Under the pieces are notes generated by a model, which searched no databases, was not told where the DNA came from, and saw nothing but the letters and a program-made list of their open reading frames with translations. Below are positions 1 to 6,708 of a stretch of 11,481 nt of DNA, in pieces. A program made the translations under genes and the position numbers. This DNA comes from an uncultured Thermomicrobiales bacterium (lineage in GTDB: Bacteria > Chloroflexota > Chloroflexia > Thermomicrobiales > UBA6265), in assembly GCA_902806375.1 (NCBI GenBank), contig CADCWK010000027.1:1-11481 (forward strand), written 5' to 3'. Positions within the stretch are counted from its first letter, which is position 1. Every line of letters begins with the position of its first letter.

Positions 1-1
1 C

Positions 2-64
2 AAGGTCGGTCGCGGTGTCGGCAAGGTCATCGGCGAAGTCCGGGGCCGCGACCAGAAGTTCTAG
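2..64 (+). CDS. C-terminal end of an unrecognised protein (partial, cut by window edge)
   Basis: Only the last 20 codons are visible. They read in frame from base 2 and end at a TAG stop (62-64). The tail is basic and glycine-rich (begins KVGRGVGKVIGE, ends QKF). I chose this frame because its stop sits 18 nt before a strong intrinsic terminator, which is the normal arrangement for the last gene of a transcript. Another frame stays open through the terminator and is less plausible. The fragment is too short to assign a family, so no function is proposed. Confidence 0.5.
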   Translation, partial: KVGRGVGKVIGEVRGRDQKF

Positions 65-81
65 CCGCTGATATCCCGCGT

Positions 82-123
82 ACGGGAGGCCCGGCCGGTA
101 TCGGCTGGGCCTCCCGTCGTTTT
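82..123 (+). terminator. Intrinsic (rho-independent) terminator
   Basis: An 11-bp perfect inverted repeat, ACGGGAGGCCC (82-92) and GGGCCTCCCGT (107-117), is extended inward by four more pairs, one of them G-T, leaving a 6-nt loop (97-102). It is followed by CGTTTTC, a short T-run at 120-123. It lies directly after the stop of the partial gene at the left edge and should end that transcript. Confidence 0.85.
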
Positions 124-132
124 CGTGCGCCT

Positions 133-161
133 TTGAATGCTGTTCTCAAGTCCGGCAAGAT
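133..161 (+). promoter_or_regulatory. Weak candidate promoter for the AHSA1-domain gene
   Basis: TTGAAT (133-138) resembles a -35 box. A 17-nt spacer separates it from CAAGAT (156-161), a poor -10 match. It lies between the upstream terminator and the AHSA1 gene, where a promoter is needed. The match is marginal, and in GC-rich genomes such hits are often fortuitous. Confidence 0.2.
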
Positions 162-250
162 CGGAGAAGCAGCGGAACCGAACGTGGGCCAGCATGGTCG
201 GTGAGCAAATCGCTCACTGGTCCAGGGCCCGACATGTCCGTCGAGTCACC

Positions 251-256
251 GGGGGA
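251..256 (+). promoter_or_regulatory. Ribosome binding site that decides the AHSA1 gene start
   Basis: GGGGGA lies 4 nt before ATG 261. The earlier in-frame candidates, GTG 201 and ATG 234, lack a comparable purine-rich site. The predicted fold also begins just after residue 1 of the shorter form. Confidence 0.5.
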
Positions 257-260
257 ACGC

Positions 261-704
261 ATGGAGACCATGCTCGATCTGAAGATCGTTCACCGCACGC
301 TGATCAGATCTGACCCGGAGAGCGTCTATGACGCACTGACCACGGGAGAGGGATTCGACAGCTGGTTCACTCGTGGTTCTGAGATCGACGCCCGGCCCGG
401 CGGGTCGTATGTCTTCCGGTGGAGAGGATGGGGACCGGACAAGACCGACGGTGACCGGAGTGGACCCGTGATCGACGCGCAGCGTCCGTCGCGGTACGTG
501 TTCCAGTGGAACGAGCATCTGGGCCAGCGAACGACCGTCGCGTTCGCTCTCGATGCAGTCCCCGATGGCACCGTGGTGACCGTCACCGAGACCGGCTATC
601 CGGACACCCCTGATGGTCGTTTCCAGATCATGGATTGCGCCGTCGGTTGGGGTGAAGCGTTGACCCTGCTGAAGTTCTGGATCGAGCATGGGGTGCGATA
701 TTGA
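261..704 (+). CDS. AHSA1-family SRPBCC domain protein
   Basis: This 147-residue protein looks like a single-domain member of the AHSA1 (activator of Hsp90 ATPase homologue 1-like) branch of the SRPBCC/START-like superfamily. Visible marks are the N-terminal helix pattern SDPESVYDAL with GFDSWFT (about residues 17-36), the PGGSYVFRW strand (46-54), alternating beta strands through the middle, and the closing helix GWGEALTLLKFWIEHG (128-143), which packs in the ligand cavity. The length suits a lone domain. Bacterial members have varied or unknown ligands and some are called polyketide-cyclase-like, so no substrate can be named. ATG 261 is preferred over GTG 201 because the extra 20 residues are low-complexity and GGGGGA precedes 261. 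It is flanked by an upstream terminator and converges on secA, so it is probably a single-gene unit. I am sure of the fold and unsure of the role. Confidence 0.85.
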   Translation: METMLDLKIVHRTLIRSDPESVYDALTTGEGFDSWFTRGSEIDARPGGSYVFRWRGWGPDKTDGDRSGPVIDAQRPSRYVFQWNEHLGQRTTVAFALDAVPDGTVVTVTETGYPDTPDGRFQIMDCAVGWGEALTLLKFWIEHGVRY

Positions 705-781
705 GGCGATGGCCTCTGCCCGTGTTGGGGCGGAACCCCCTCAGCTCTCAGGAATGTCGCCTCGATCGGACGCCAGCCTGA

Positions 782-824
782 CGGCGACGGGCCGGGTCGT
801 TTCACTCGACCCGGCCCGTCGCCG
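782..824. terminator. Long GC-rich hairpin between convergent genes (likely bidirectional terminator)
   Basis: CGGCGACGGGCCGGGTCG (782-799) is perfectly complementary to 807-824, giving an 18-bp stem with a 7-nt loop TTTCACT. It sits between the stop of the AHSA1 gene (704) and the stop of secA (850), so it could block read-through both ways. Neither side carries a T-tract, so it is not a textbook intrinsic terminator. It may instead stabilise 3' ends or work with a termination factor. Confidence 0.6.
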
Positions 825-849
825 CTGATCCGCATCGGTCATGGCCGGC

Positions 850-3468
850 CTAGACCCGGGTCGCTACCTGCGGCTGCGGGGCGCCGTGACAGTGCTTGTA
901 CTTCTTGCCGCTGCCGCACCAGCAGGGCTGGTTCGGGCCGACCTTGCGGCGCTTGACGACCGGGGCCCGCTCCTCGGCCTCGGCCGGGGCGTTCGTCGTC
1001 GTCGTGACCTCGGTCACTGCCGTCCGGACCGGCTGCTGGGCGGCGGCCGGCTGGACCCGGAAGATGGTATGGACGACGTCGTGGCGGATGTGCTCGAGGA
1101 GCTCGTTGAACAGCCGGAAACTGTTGCTCTTGTAGGCGATGAGCGGGTCGCGCTGCGCGTAGGCCTGGAGGCCGGCACCCTCGCGGAGATCGTCCATCGC
1201 AGTCAGGTGTTCGACCCATAGCCGGTCGATCACCGCGAGCATGACGTGTCGCTCGACGGTCCGCATCGCGCCGTCGGGGAACTGATCCTCCACCTCGTCG
1301 AGGGCCCGGTCGGCGTCCTCGACGAAGATGGCGGCGATCTCGTCAGCCTCCAGGCCCTCGATGTCCTCCACCGTCAACTCGGTGCGGCCGATCAGCGCCC
1401 GGTAGCTCTCGGCGAGGAGGTCGTAGTCCATCTCGCCGCCGCGCTCGACCGGCTGCGCCTTCGCGATGAGGGCATCGATCTCGCCGGAGACCATCTCGGC
1501 GATCCGGTCGGACATGTCCTCGCCGGCCACGACCTTGTCGCGGTCGCCGTAGATCACCTCGCGGTGCTTGTTCATCACGTCGTCGTACTGCACGACGTGC
1601 TTGCGGATGTCGAAGTTGTGGCCCTCGGTCTTCTGCTGGGCACTCTCGATCGACCGGGAGATGAGCGGGTGCTCGATCGGCGTCTCGTCGGTCATGCCGA
1701 GGCGGTCCATCATCGAGCCGATCCGGTCGGAGCCGAACCGCTTCATCAGGTCGTCTTCCAGCGAGACGAAGAACCGGGTGGAGCCGGGATCGCCCTGGCG
1801 ACCGGCGCGGCCCCGGAGCTGGTTGTCGATCCGCCGCGACTCGTGCCGCTCGGTTCCGATGATGTGGAGCCCGCCAGCCTGACGGACCTCCTCCGAGAGG
1901 ACGATGTCCGTGCCGCGCCCGGCCATATTGGTCGCGATCGTGACGTTGCCCTTGCTGCCCGGCGCCTGTCCCGCCTCCGCGACCACGTTCGCCTCGCGCT
2001 CGTGCTGCTTGGCGTTGAGGACGAGGTGTGGGGTCCCGAGCTGGTCGAGCAGCTTGCTCAGACGCTCGGAGGTGTCGATGGAGGTCGTCCCGACGAGGAC
2101 CGGCCGCCCGGCGTCGCGCATCGCCGTGATTTCCCTGGCGACCGCCCGGAACTTGCCCTCCTCCGTGCGGAAGACGAGGTCGGCGGCGTCGTCCCGGATG
2201 ATCTGCTTGTTGGTCGGGATGGTGACGACGTCGAGGCTGTAGATCCGGTGGAACTCCTCGGACTCTGTCCGGGCCGTGCCGGTCATGCCGGACAGCTTCT
2301 CGTACATCCGGAAGTAGTTCTGGAACGTGATCGTCGCCATCGTGACGTTCTGGCGACGGACGCGGACACCCTCCTTGGCCTCGATCGCCTGGTGGAGTCC
2401 CTCGCTGTAACGCCGTCCCGGCATCAGCCGGCCGGTGAACTCGTCGACGATGACGACCTCGCCCTCCGCGTCGACGATGTAGTCCTTGTCGCGCTTGAAA
2501 ATCACTTCGGCCTTGACCGCCTGCTCCAGGTAGTGGGTCAGGTCGATGTACCGGTCGTCGTAGATGCTCTCGCCTTCGGGGATCCCCGCCAGTTCCTCGA
2601 CCCGGTCGATGCCGGCGTCAGTCAGGTTCACCGTACGGCTCTTCAGTTCGATCTCGAAGTCGCGGTCCTTGCGGAGCTGCTTGGCGATCTGGGCGAACTG
2701 GTAGTACTTGTCGTTGGCGGCCTGCGCCTGCCCCGAGATGATCAGCGGCGTCCGGGCCTCGTCGATGAGGATGTTGTCCACCTCGTCGACGATGCCGAAG
2801 TGGAGCCCGCGCTGGACCTTGCGGGCAGCCGTCGTCACCATGTTGTCGCGGAGGTAGTCGAACCCGAACTCGTTGTTCGTCCCGTACGTGATGTCCGCGC
2901 CGTACGCCTCCGCGCGCGTCACCGGCCGGAGGTGCTGGATGGCGCCCTCCTCCTCCGACTCATACGCCGGGTCGTACAGGAATGCCGTCTCGTGCTGGAT
3001 CGCCGCGACCGACAGACCGAGCGCGTGGTAGACCTTTCCCATCCAGGCGGCGTCGCGCCGGACGAGGTAGTCGTTGACGGTGATCAGGTGGACGCCCTCA
3101 CCGGTCAGGGCGTTGAGCGCGATCGCGAGCGTCGCCGTCTGCGTCTTGCCCTCGCCGGTCCGCATCTCGGCGATCTTGCCCTCGTGGAGGACGATGCCGC
3201 CGATCAACTGGACGTCGTAGTGGCGCTGGCCGAGGACCCGCCGGGCGGCTTCCCGGGTGGCCGCGAACGACTCGGGCAGGAGGTCGTCGAGCGTCTCGCC
3301 GGCGTCGAGCCGCGAGCGGAACTCCTGTGTCAGATCACGGAGCTCCTCATCGGTCAGTTCCCGCGTCTCGTCCTCGAGTCCGTTGATGTCTTCGACGAGG
3401 GGGAGGTAGCGGCGAGCGATCTTCTCGTCGGTCTCGCCGAAGACCCTCGTCAATAATGTCCGTACCAT
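850..3468 (-). CDS. secA: Preprotein translocase ATPase SecA
   Basis: SecA is the motor that pushes unfolded preproteins through the SecYEG channel at the inner face of the cytoplasmic membrane. The 872-residue protein is full length for the family. Nucleotide-binding domain 1 holds Walker A MRTGEGKT (102-109) and Walker B VDEVD (227-231), followed by SecA-typical NILIDEARTPLIISG. The preprotein cross-linking domain interrupts it at roughly 232-365, with VDEFTGR at 341-347. NBD2 shows SGMTGTA (393-399), LNAKQHE (484-490), TNMAGRGTDI (513-522) and the arginine-finger region QLRGRAGRQGDPG (550-562). The helical scaffold/wing region follows. A Pro/Ala/Thr-rich linker (about 815-840) leads to the SEC-C zinc motif with ligands C849, C851, C860 and H861, which in other SecAs contacts SecB and phospholipids. 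The start is ATG 3468, with AGGAGAA 4 nt upstream. It is a single gene transcribed away from the carboxypeptidase. There is no SecA2-like loss of domains, so it is the housekeeping copy. Confidence 0.99.
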   Translation of the reverse strand: MVRTLLTRVFGETDEKIARRYLPLVEDINGLEDETRELTDEELRDLTQEFRSRLDAGETLDDLLPESFAATREAARRVLGQRHYDVQLIGGIVLHEGKIAEMRTGEGKTQTATLAIALNALTGEGVHLITVNDYLVRRDAAWMGKVYHALGLSVAAIQHETAFLYDPAYESEEEGAIQHLRPVTRAEAYGADITYGTNNEFGFDYLRDNMVTTAARKVQRGLHFGIVDEVDNILIDEARTPLIISGQAQAANDKYYQFAQIAKQLRKDRDFEIELKSRTVNLTDAGIDRVEELAGIPEGESIYDDRYIDLTHYLEQAVKAEVIFKRDKDYIVDAEGEVVIVDEFTGRLMPGRRYSEGLHQAIEAKEGVRVRRQNVTMATITFQNYFRMYEKLSGMTGTARTESEEFHRIYSLDVVTIPTNKQIIRDDAADLVFRTEEGKFRAVAREITAMRDAGRPVLVGTTSIDTSERLSKLLDQLGTPHLVLNAKQHEREANVVAEAGQAPGSKGNVTIATNMAGRGTDIVLSEEVRQAGGLHIIGTERHESRRIDNQLRGRAGRQGDPGSTRFFVSLEDDLMKRFGSDRIGSMMDRLGMTDETPIEHPLISRSIESAQQKTEGHNFDIRKHVVQYDDVMNKHREVIYGDRDKVVAGEDMSDRIAEMVSGEIDALIAKAQPVERGGEMDYDLLAESYRALIGRTELTVEDIEGLEADEIAAIFVEDADRALDEVEDQFPDGAMRTVERHVMLAVIDRLWVEHLTAMDDLREGAGLQAYAQRDPLIAYKSNSFRLFNELLEHIRHDVVHTIFRVQPAAAQQPVRTAVTEVTTTTNAPAEAEERAPVVKRRKVGPNQPCWCGSGKKYKHCHGAPQPQVATRV

Positions 3469-3543
3469 TGGTTCTCCTGTGGACAGCGGGATGGGGGCAC
3501 GACGCTCGCTGGCAATCCGCTATCTTCACGCGTAGGTGTCGAA

Positions 3544-3549
3544 AGTATA
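3544..3549 (-). promoter_or_regulatory. Candidate -10 box for secA
   Basis: On the minus strand this reads TATACT, five of six matches to the sigma-70 consensus, about 75 nt before the secA start. No convincing TTGACA-like -35 lies 16-18 nt upstream. That region is instead occupied by a short CGAC tandem repeat (3558-3572). The 188-nt divergent gap 3469-3656 must serve both secA and the peptidase. I could not identify a good plus-strand promoter in it. Confidence 0.35.
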
Positions 3550-3557
3550 GCCGCTGT

Positions 3558-3572
3558 CGACCGACCGACCGA
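3558..3572. repeat. Short CGAC tandem repeat in the secA/peptidase intergenic region
   Basis: CGAC is repeated 3.75 times without error, just upstream of the candidate secA -10 box. It is short enough to be chance in GC-rich DNA. It is recorded because it occupies the place where a -35 element would be expected. Confidence 0.5.
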
Positions 3573-3645
3573 TCTGCCGACTCCTGTCCGCGACGGGACC
3601 GGAACGGATCGCGGTGGTCGATGGACGACCATGACGCATCACGAC

Positions 3646-3651
3646 AAGGAG
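3646..3651 (+). promoter_or_regulatory. Ribosome binding site that fixes the peptidase start
   Basis: AAGGAG lies 5 nt before GTG 3657. This strong site argues against the upstream in-frame starts at 3621 (no site) and 3456 (which would run into the secA start region). Confidence 0.7.
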
Positions 3652-3656
3652 CGACG

Positions 3657-5318
3657 GTGACCCCGCTGACATTCGACCGGTATCCCAGCCATGACGAGAT
3701 CGCCACGCTGCTCCAGTCCTGGGCGGAGGCGTTCCCTGACCTGATGACGGTCGAGACGATCGGCCACTCGAGCGAGGGCCGGCCGCTGCTGTCCGCCACG
3801 GTCTCGGACAGACGCGCTGGTTCCCCGGACGACAAGCCCGCCGTCTATGTCGAGGGCAATATCCACGCCGGCGAGGTCCTGCCGTCGGTGGTCGCGCTGG
3901 CGACGATCCAGGCGTTGCTCTCCCGGGCCCGTGAGCCGGACGTCGCCGACGTCCTCGCCCGGTATACGTTCTACGTCCGGCCGCGGGTCTCGCCTGACGG
4001 CGCCGAGGTGTACCTCACGACGCCGTACCGGCTCCGGAGCGCCGCGATCCCGTGGCCCTCTCCCTCCCGGCAGCCTGGTCTGCACCCGGAGGACATCGAC
4101 GGCGATGGGGAGATCACCGTGATGCGGATCCGCGACCCGCGAGGTGAGTGGTGCGTCTCGGATCTGGATCCGCGGATCATGCTCCGCTGCGACCCCGACA
4201 CCCCGGAGAGTAAGCGCTACCAGCTCGTCCAGGAGGGGATGGTCGAGGGACCCGTCGGCGCCAACCTGACGATGGCCTCGTCCTACTGGGGACTGGATTT
4301 CAATCGCAGCTTCCCGCACAACTGGCAGCCCGAGTACCTGCAGTACGGCGCCGGCCCCTACCCGCTCTCCATGCCCGAGACGCGGGCGACAGCGGACTTC
4401 TTCCTCGCCCACCCGAACATCTTCGCCGCCGTGCTCTATCACACGGCCGGCGGGTTCATTTTCACCCTCCCCTCGTCGCGCTCGATCACCTCCTACCCGC
4501 ACGACGACCTGGAGTCGGAGTACCGGACATTGACCAGGCACTACGTCCGGATGACGGGCTGCCCGGCCTTCCAGAGCTATGACGAGGAGACGGACACCGC
4601 CCGTTCCGGCTCGCTCATGGACTGGGCGTATAGCCAGATGGGCGTCCTGACATGGGTGCCCGAGCTGTGGGACGTCCAGAAGACGTCCACCGCCCGACCC
4701 GAGCGGGTCGCGCCGTTCCAGACCCTGGACGAGGCGGGCGAGGCCCGGATGCTCGCCTGGAACGACGAGGCACTCGGCGGCAGGGGCTTCGTCGCGTGGC
4801 ACCCGTTCGATCACCCCCAACTGGGACCCGTGGAGATCGGTGGCTGGACGTTCAAGTACACCCATCAGAACGCGCCGGTCCAGTACATCGAGGAGATCGC
4901 CGGTCCGGCGATCGACTGGAGCTTTCTCGTCGCGCGGTCGGCGCCCCGGCTGGAGATCGAGTCGATCGATGTCCAGGGGCTCGGTGAGGGCCACTGGCTG
5001 GTGACGGCGAGAGTCGCGAACGCGGGGTTCCTGCCGACGAATGTGTGCCAGCAGGCGGTCGACGTCCGCCGGGCGGGGACGGTCAGTGTCGACCTGGCGG
5101 GTGTCGGCGCCAAGGTACTCGACGGCGGGCAGCGGCAGTCCATCGGGCACCTCAAGGGCGAGTCGTCCGCCACGGATGAGCCGTGGCGCGGGCCGGTCGC
5201 GGCCCGCCGCCGGGCGGACGTCCGCTTCGTGGTCGAGGCCACTGCGGGCACGGAGGTCACAGTGACGGCCAGCTGCCCCCGCGCTGGTCGGGCCGTGACC
5301 ACGGTCACCCTCGGCTAA
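3657..5318 (+). CDS. M14-family zinc carboxypeptidase
   Basis: This 553-residue protein is a metallocarboxypeptidase-type hydrolase. The peptidase M14 domain spans about residues 5-345. It shows the zinc motif HAGE (H70, E73), the substrate-carboxylate motif DFNRSFP (N216, R217), the third zinc ligand in LYHTAGG (H262), and the catalytic glutamate in VPELWD (E336). An acidic insert DIDGDGEIT (146-154) resembles a calcium-binding EF-hand loop and is followed by VMRIRDPRGEW, a segment I associate with one M14 subgroup. Residues about 430-553 look like an all-beta Ig-like or CARDB-type domain. No signal peptide or membrane segment is visible from this start, which is unusual because many M14 enzymes are exported. 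The GTG start is supported by AAGGAG. The alkyltransferase-like gene starts 39 nt downstream and may be co-transcribed. Family and catalytic residues are secure. The substrate (peptide, amidated or gamma-linked amino acid) is unknown. Confidence 0.9.
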   Translation: MTPLTFDRYPSHDEIATLLQSWAEAFPDLMTVETIGHSSEGRPLLSATVSDRRAGSPDDKPAVYVEGNIHAGEVLPSVVALATIQALLSRAREPDVADVLARYTFYVRPRVSPDGAEVYLTTPYRLRSAAIPWPSPSRQPGLHPEDIDGDGEITVMRIRDPRGEWCVSDLDPRIMLRCDPDTPESKRYQLVQEGMVEGPVGANLTMASSYWGLDFNRSFPHNWQPEYLQYGAGPYPLSMPETRATADFFLAHPNIFAAVLYHTAGGFIFTLPSSRSITSYPHDDLESEYRTLTRHYVRMTGCPAFQSYDEETDTARSGSLMDWAYSQMGVLTWVPELWDVQKTSTARPERVAPFQTLDEAGEARMLAWNDEALGGRGFVAWHPFDHPQLGPVEIGGWTFKYTHQNAPVQYIEEIAGPAIDWSFLVARSAPRLEIESIDVQGLGEGHWLVTARVANAGFLPTNVCQQAVDVRRAGTVSVDLAGVGAKVLDGGQRQSIGHLKGESSATDEPWRGPVAARRRADVRFVVEATAGTEVTVTASCPRAGRAVTTVTLG

Positions 5319-5357
5319 CGGGTAGGACGGTCGCGGTGCGGCCGGGGAGCGAGCACG

Positions 5358-5735
5358 GTGCCGGCATCAGCGGACTTCTCGGCACGGGTCTATGCCGTGG
5401 TCGCCCGGATCCCGAGGGGACGGGTCACCACCTATGGTCGGATCGCCCGTACCATCGGCGATCCGCGGGGCGCACGCATGGTCGGGTGGGCGCTGATGGG
5501 CGCGGTCGGAGCCGTCGATCTCCCGGCTCACCGCGTGGTCAACCGCAACGGGGAGTTGACCGGGGGCTGGTACTTCGGCCACCCGGACATCATGCGGGCG
5601 CGATTGCTGGAGGAGGGCATCCCGTTCTCCGACGACTACACCGTCGATCTCCGGCAATGCGTCTGGGACCCGTGGGAGGACGGCGACGAGCCGCCCGTCC
5701 TTGACGTCGTCTCACCGCTCGGTCCGGATGGGTAG
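5358..5735 (+). CDS. Alkyltransferase-like (ATL) DNA-damage recognition protein with Ala at the active-site position
   Basis: This 125-residue protein is the DNA-binding domain of the O6-methylguanine-DNA methyltransferase (MGMT/Ogt) family. It has the helix-turn-helix with TTYGRIA (Tyr26, the base-flipping tyrosine position) and GARMVGWAL (Arg40, the arginine-finger position), then PAHRVVNRNGELTGG. The usual PCHR reads PAHR (residues 56-59), so the alkyl-accepting cysteine is an alanine and direct dealkylation should be impossible. Known ATL proteins with Trp or Ala at this site bind O6-alkylguanine and hand it to nucleotide excision repair. I recall a Thermus ATL with Ala here. The residues after about 95 form a tail of unknown role containing a lone Cys. 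The start is GTG 5358, with GGGGAG 8 nt before it. It follows the peptidase by 39 nt. The family is certain; the damage-flagging function is inferred from the substitution. Confidence 0.9.
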   Translation: MPASADFSARVYAVVARIPRGRVTTYGRIARTIGDPRGARMVGWALMGAVGAVDLPAHRVVNRNGELTGGWYFGHPDIMRARLLEEGIPFSDDYTVDLRQCVWDPWEDGDEPPVLDVVSPLGPDG

Positions 5736-5791
5736 CCTCGCCTTTGCCGGGGCGTCGAGCCCGTCCGGGAGCGGGGTCAGACCGGCGCCTC

Positions 5792-6037
5792 TCAGCCGCC
5801 ACCGACCGCGTGGACCATCTCGATCCGGTCGCCGGAGCGCATGACGATGTCGGCACAGGTCTCCCGGGGGACGATCTCGCCGTTGAGCTCCACGATGATC
5901 ATCGTGACGCGGTAGCCCCTGCCCGCGAGGAAGTCGCCGATCGTGCTGCCCTCCGGGACCGTCCGAGACGTCCCGTTGATGGTCACGTCGATTCCAGCGT
6001 CTTTCCGACGGGTCTCGTCTCCTGCCTGTTCGGTCAT
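5792..6037 (-). CDS. thiS: Sulfur carrier protein ThiS
   Basis: This 81-residue ubiquitin-like protein carries sulfur, as a C-terminal thiocarboxylate, to ThiG for thiazole formation. Visible features are the beta-grasp pattern IDVTINGTSRTVPEG (16-30), GDFLAGRG (34-41), VELNGEIVPRE (49-59), RSGDRIEMV (67-75) and the diagnostic AVGGG terminus, which is adenylated and thiolated. The first 15 residues are an acidic/basic extension beyond the usual start of the fold. The ATG at 6037 overlaps the tenI stop in the 4-base ATGA, and GGGGGA lies 7 nt upstream. A longer open frame reaching 6193 runs antisense-like into tenI and is not believed. It is the last gene of the thi operon. The activating enzyme ThiF is not in this window. 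Confidence 0.95.
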   Translation of the reverse strand: MTEQAGDETRRKDAGIDVTINGTSRTVPEGSTIGDFLAGRGYRVTMIIVELNGEIVPRETCADIVMRSGDRIEMVHAVGGG

Positions 6038-6708
6038 ATCATTGTCCCCCTTCCGAGGATCCCGGTATGGTTTCCAGTGTCGGCTACCTGTTGATCCCGG
6101 ACAGCCCGGTCGAGTGCCTGGCGCAGTGTCACGGTCGCCACTGTGGGGTCGGCGGCGGCGAGGATCGCATCGATCACTCCGATGCCGTGGCAACCGCTCC
6201 GTAGGACCCCGGCGACATTGCTGGCGTCGATGCCGCCGATCGCCAGAACCGGCACGGGACTGTTCTCGACCACGCGGGCCAGCCAGTCCAGCCCTCGGCC
6301 GGGTCGGTCGGGATGCGTCCGGGTCGCGAAGACGTTGCCTGCCTGGACGTAGTCCGGCGGGTCGTCCGGGACGACCGCGCCCGCCTCGTGGATCGACCGC
6401 CCCAGCAGCCGGTCGTCGCCCCGCGCGGCCACATCGGCGTTGCGCTGGCCGTCGCGCAGGTGGACCCCGAGTCCGAGCCGGGCGGCGAGGCCCGGCCGTC
6501 CGTTGAGCACGAGACGCCGCGGCCCGATCGTGCCGATCAGGTCGCGGGCGATCCGCTCGATCTCCGCGTCGTCCAGGTCTGGTTCCCGGAGCTGGACCAG
6601 ATCGACTCCGGCCGACACGGCGGCCCGAACGGCATCACGCAATGACATCGAGGAGCGGTGCCGGTCCGTGACGAGCATGAGGGTGGGGTAGGGTAGACAA
6701 AGGCTCAT
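6034..6708 (-). CDS. tenI: TenI-like thiazole tautomerase (ThiE paralogue)
   Basis: This 224-residue TIM-barrel protein belongs to the ThiE/TenI family. Several signs point to TenI and not ThiE. The diphosphate/Mg-binding Asn-Asp pair of ThiE is LNGRP here (Asn69, no Asp). The ThiE Lys in QLRAK is a Pro (QLREPD, 39-44). The segment GRSIHEAG carries the histidine (H107) that matches the catalytic His of TenI, in place of ThiE's GVSTHT. The following strand reads YVQAGNVFATRTH, then VLAIGGI and HGIGVIDAI for phosphate binding. TenI converts the ThiG product to the aromatic thiazole carboxylate tautomer, which is the better substrate for ThiE. ATG 6708 overlaps the thiE stop as ATGA, with GAGGAG 10 nt upstream. 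An upstream frame to 6756 lies inside thiE. Automated pipelines would probably call it a second thiE. Confidence 0.88.
   Translation of the reverse strand: MSLCLPYPTLMLVTDRHRSSMSLRDAVRAAVSAGVDLVQLREPDLDDAEIERIARDLIGTIGPRRLVLNGRPGLAARLGLGVHLRDGQRNADVAARGDDRLLGRSIHEAGAVVPDDPPDYVQAGNVFATRTHPDRPGRGLDWLARVVENSPVPVLAIGGIDASNVAGVLRSGCHGIGVIDAILAAADPTVATVTLRQALDRAVRDQQVADTGNHTGILGRGTMI

Noticed and set aside
201..260. AHSA1 gene start at GTG 201 or ATG 234
   Set aside because: There is no clear ribosome site, and the added residues are outside the fold. Not fully excluded.
1246..3456. 736-codon open frame on the plus strand across secA
   Set aside because: It is the antisense shadow of secA. Its composition (runs of Leu, Val, Asp, Arg) is what GC-rich third positions produce, and it has no recognisable domain.
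3456..3656. Carboxypeptidase start at ATG 3456 or ATG 3621
   Set aside because: The first overlaps the secA start and ribosome site, and the added residues are Cys/Arg-rich noise. The second lacks a ribosome site, whereas GTG 3657 has AAGGAG.
3639..5150. 503-codon minus-strand frame opposite the carboxypeptidase
   Set aside because: Antisense shadow of a gene with all catalytic motifs present; Arg/Asp-rich low-information translation.
5736..5791. Terminator between the convergent ATL and thiS genes
   Set aside because: Only short, imperfect CCCG/CGGG pairings are present and there is no T-run on either strand.
6038..6193. N-terminal extension of thiS to 6193
   Set aside because: It lies inside tenI in another frame and reads as Arg/Pro-rich noise. 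The ATGA-coupled start at 6037 gives a normal ThiS.
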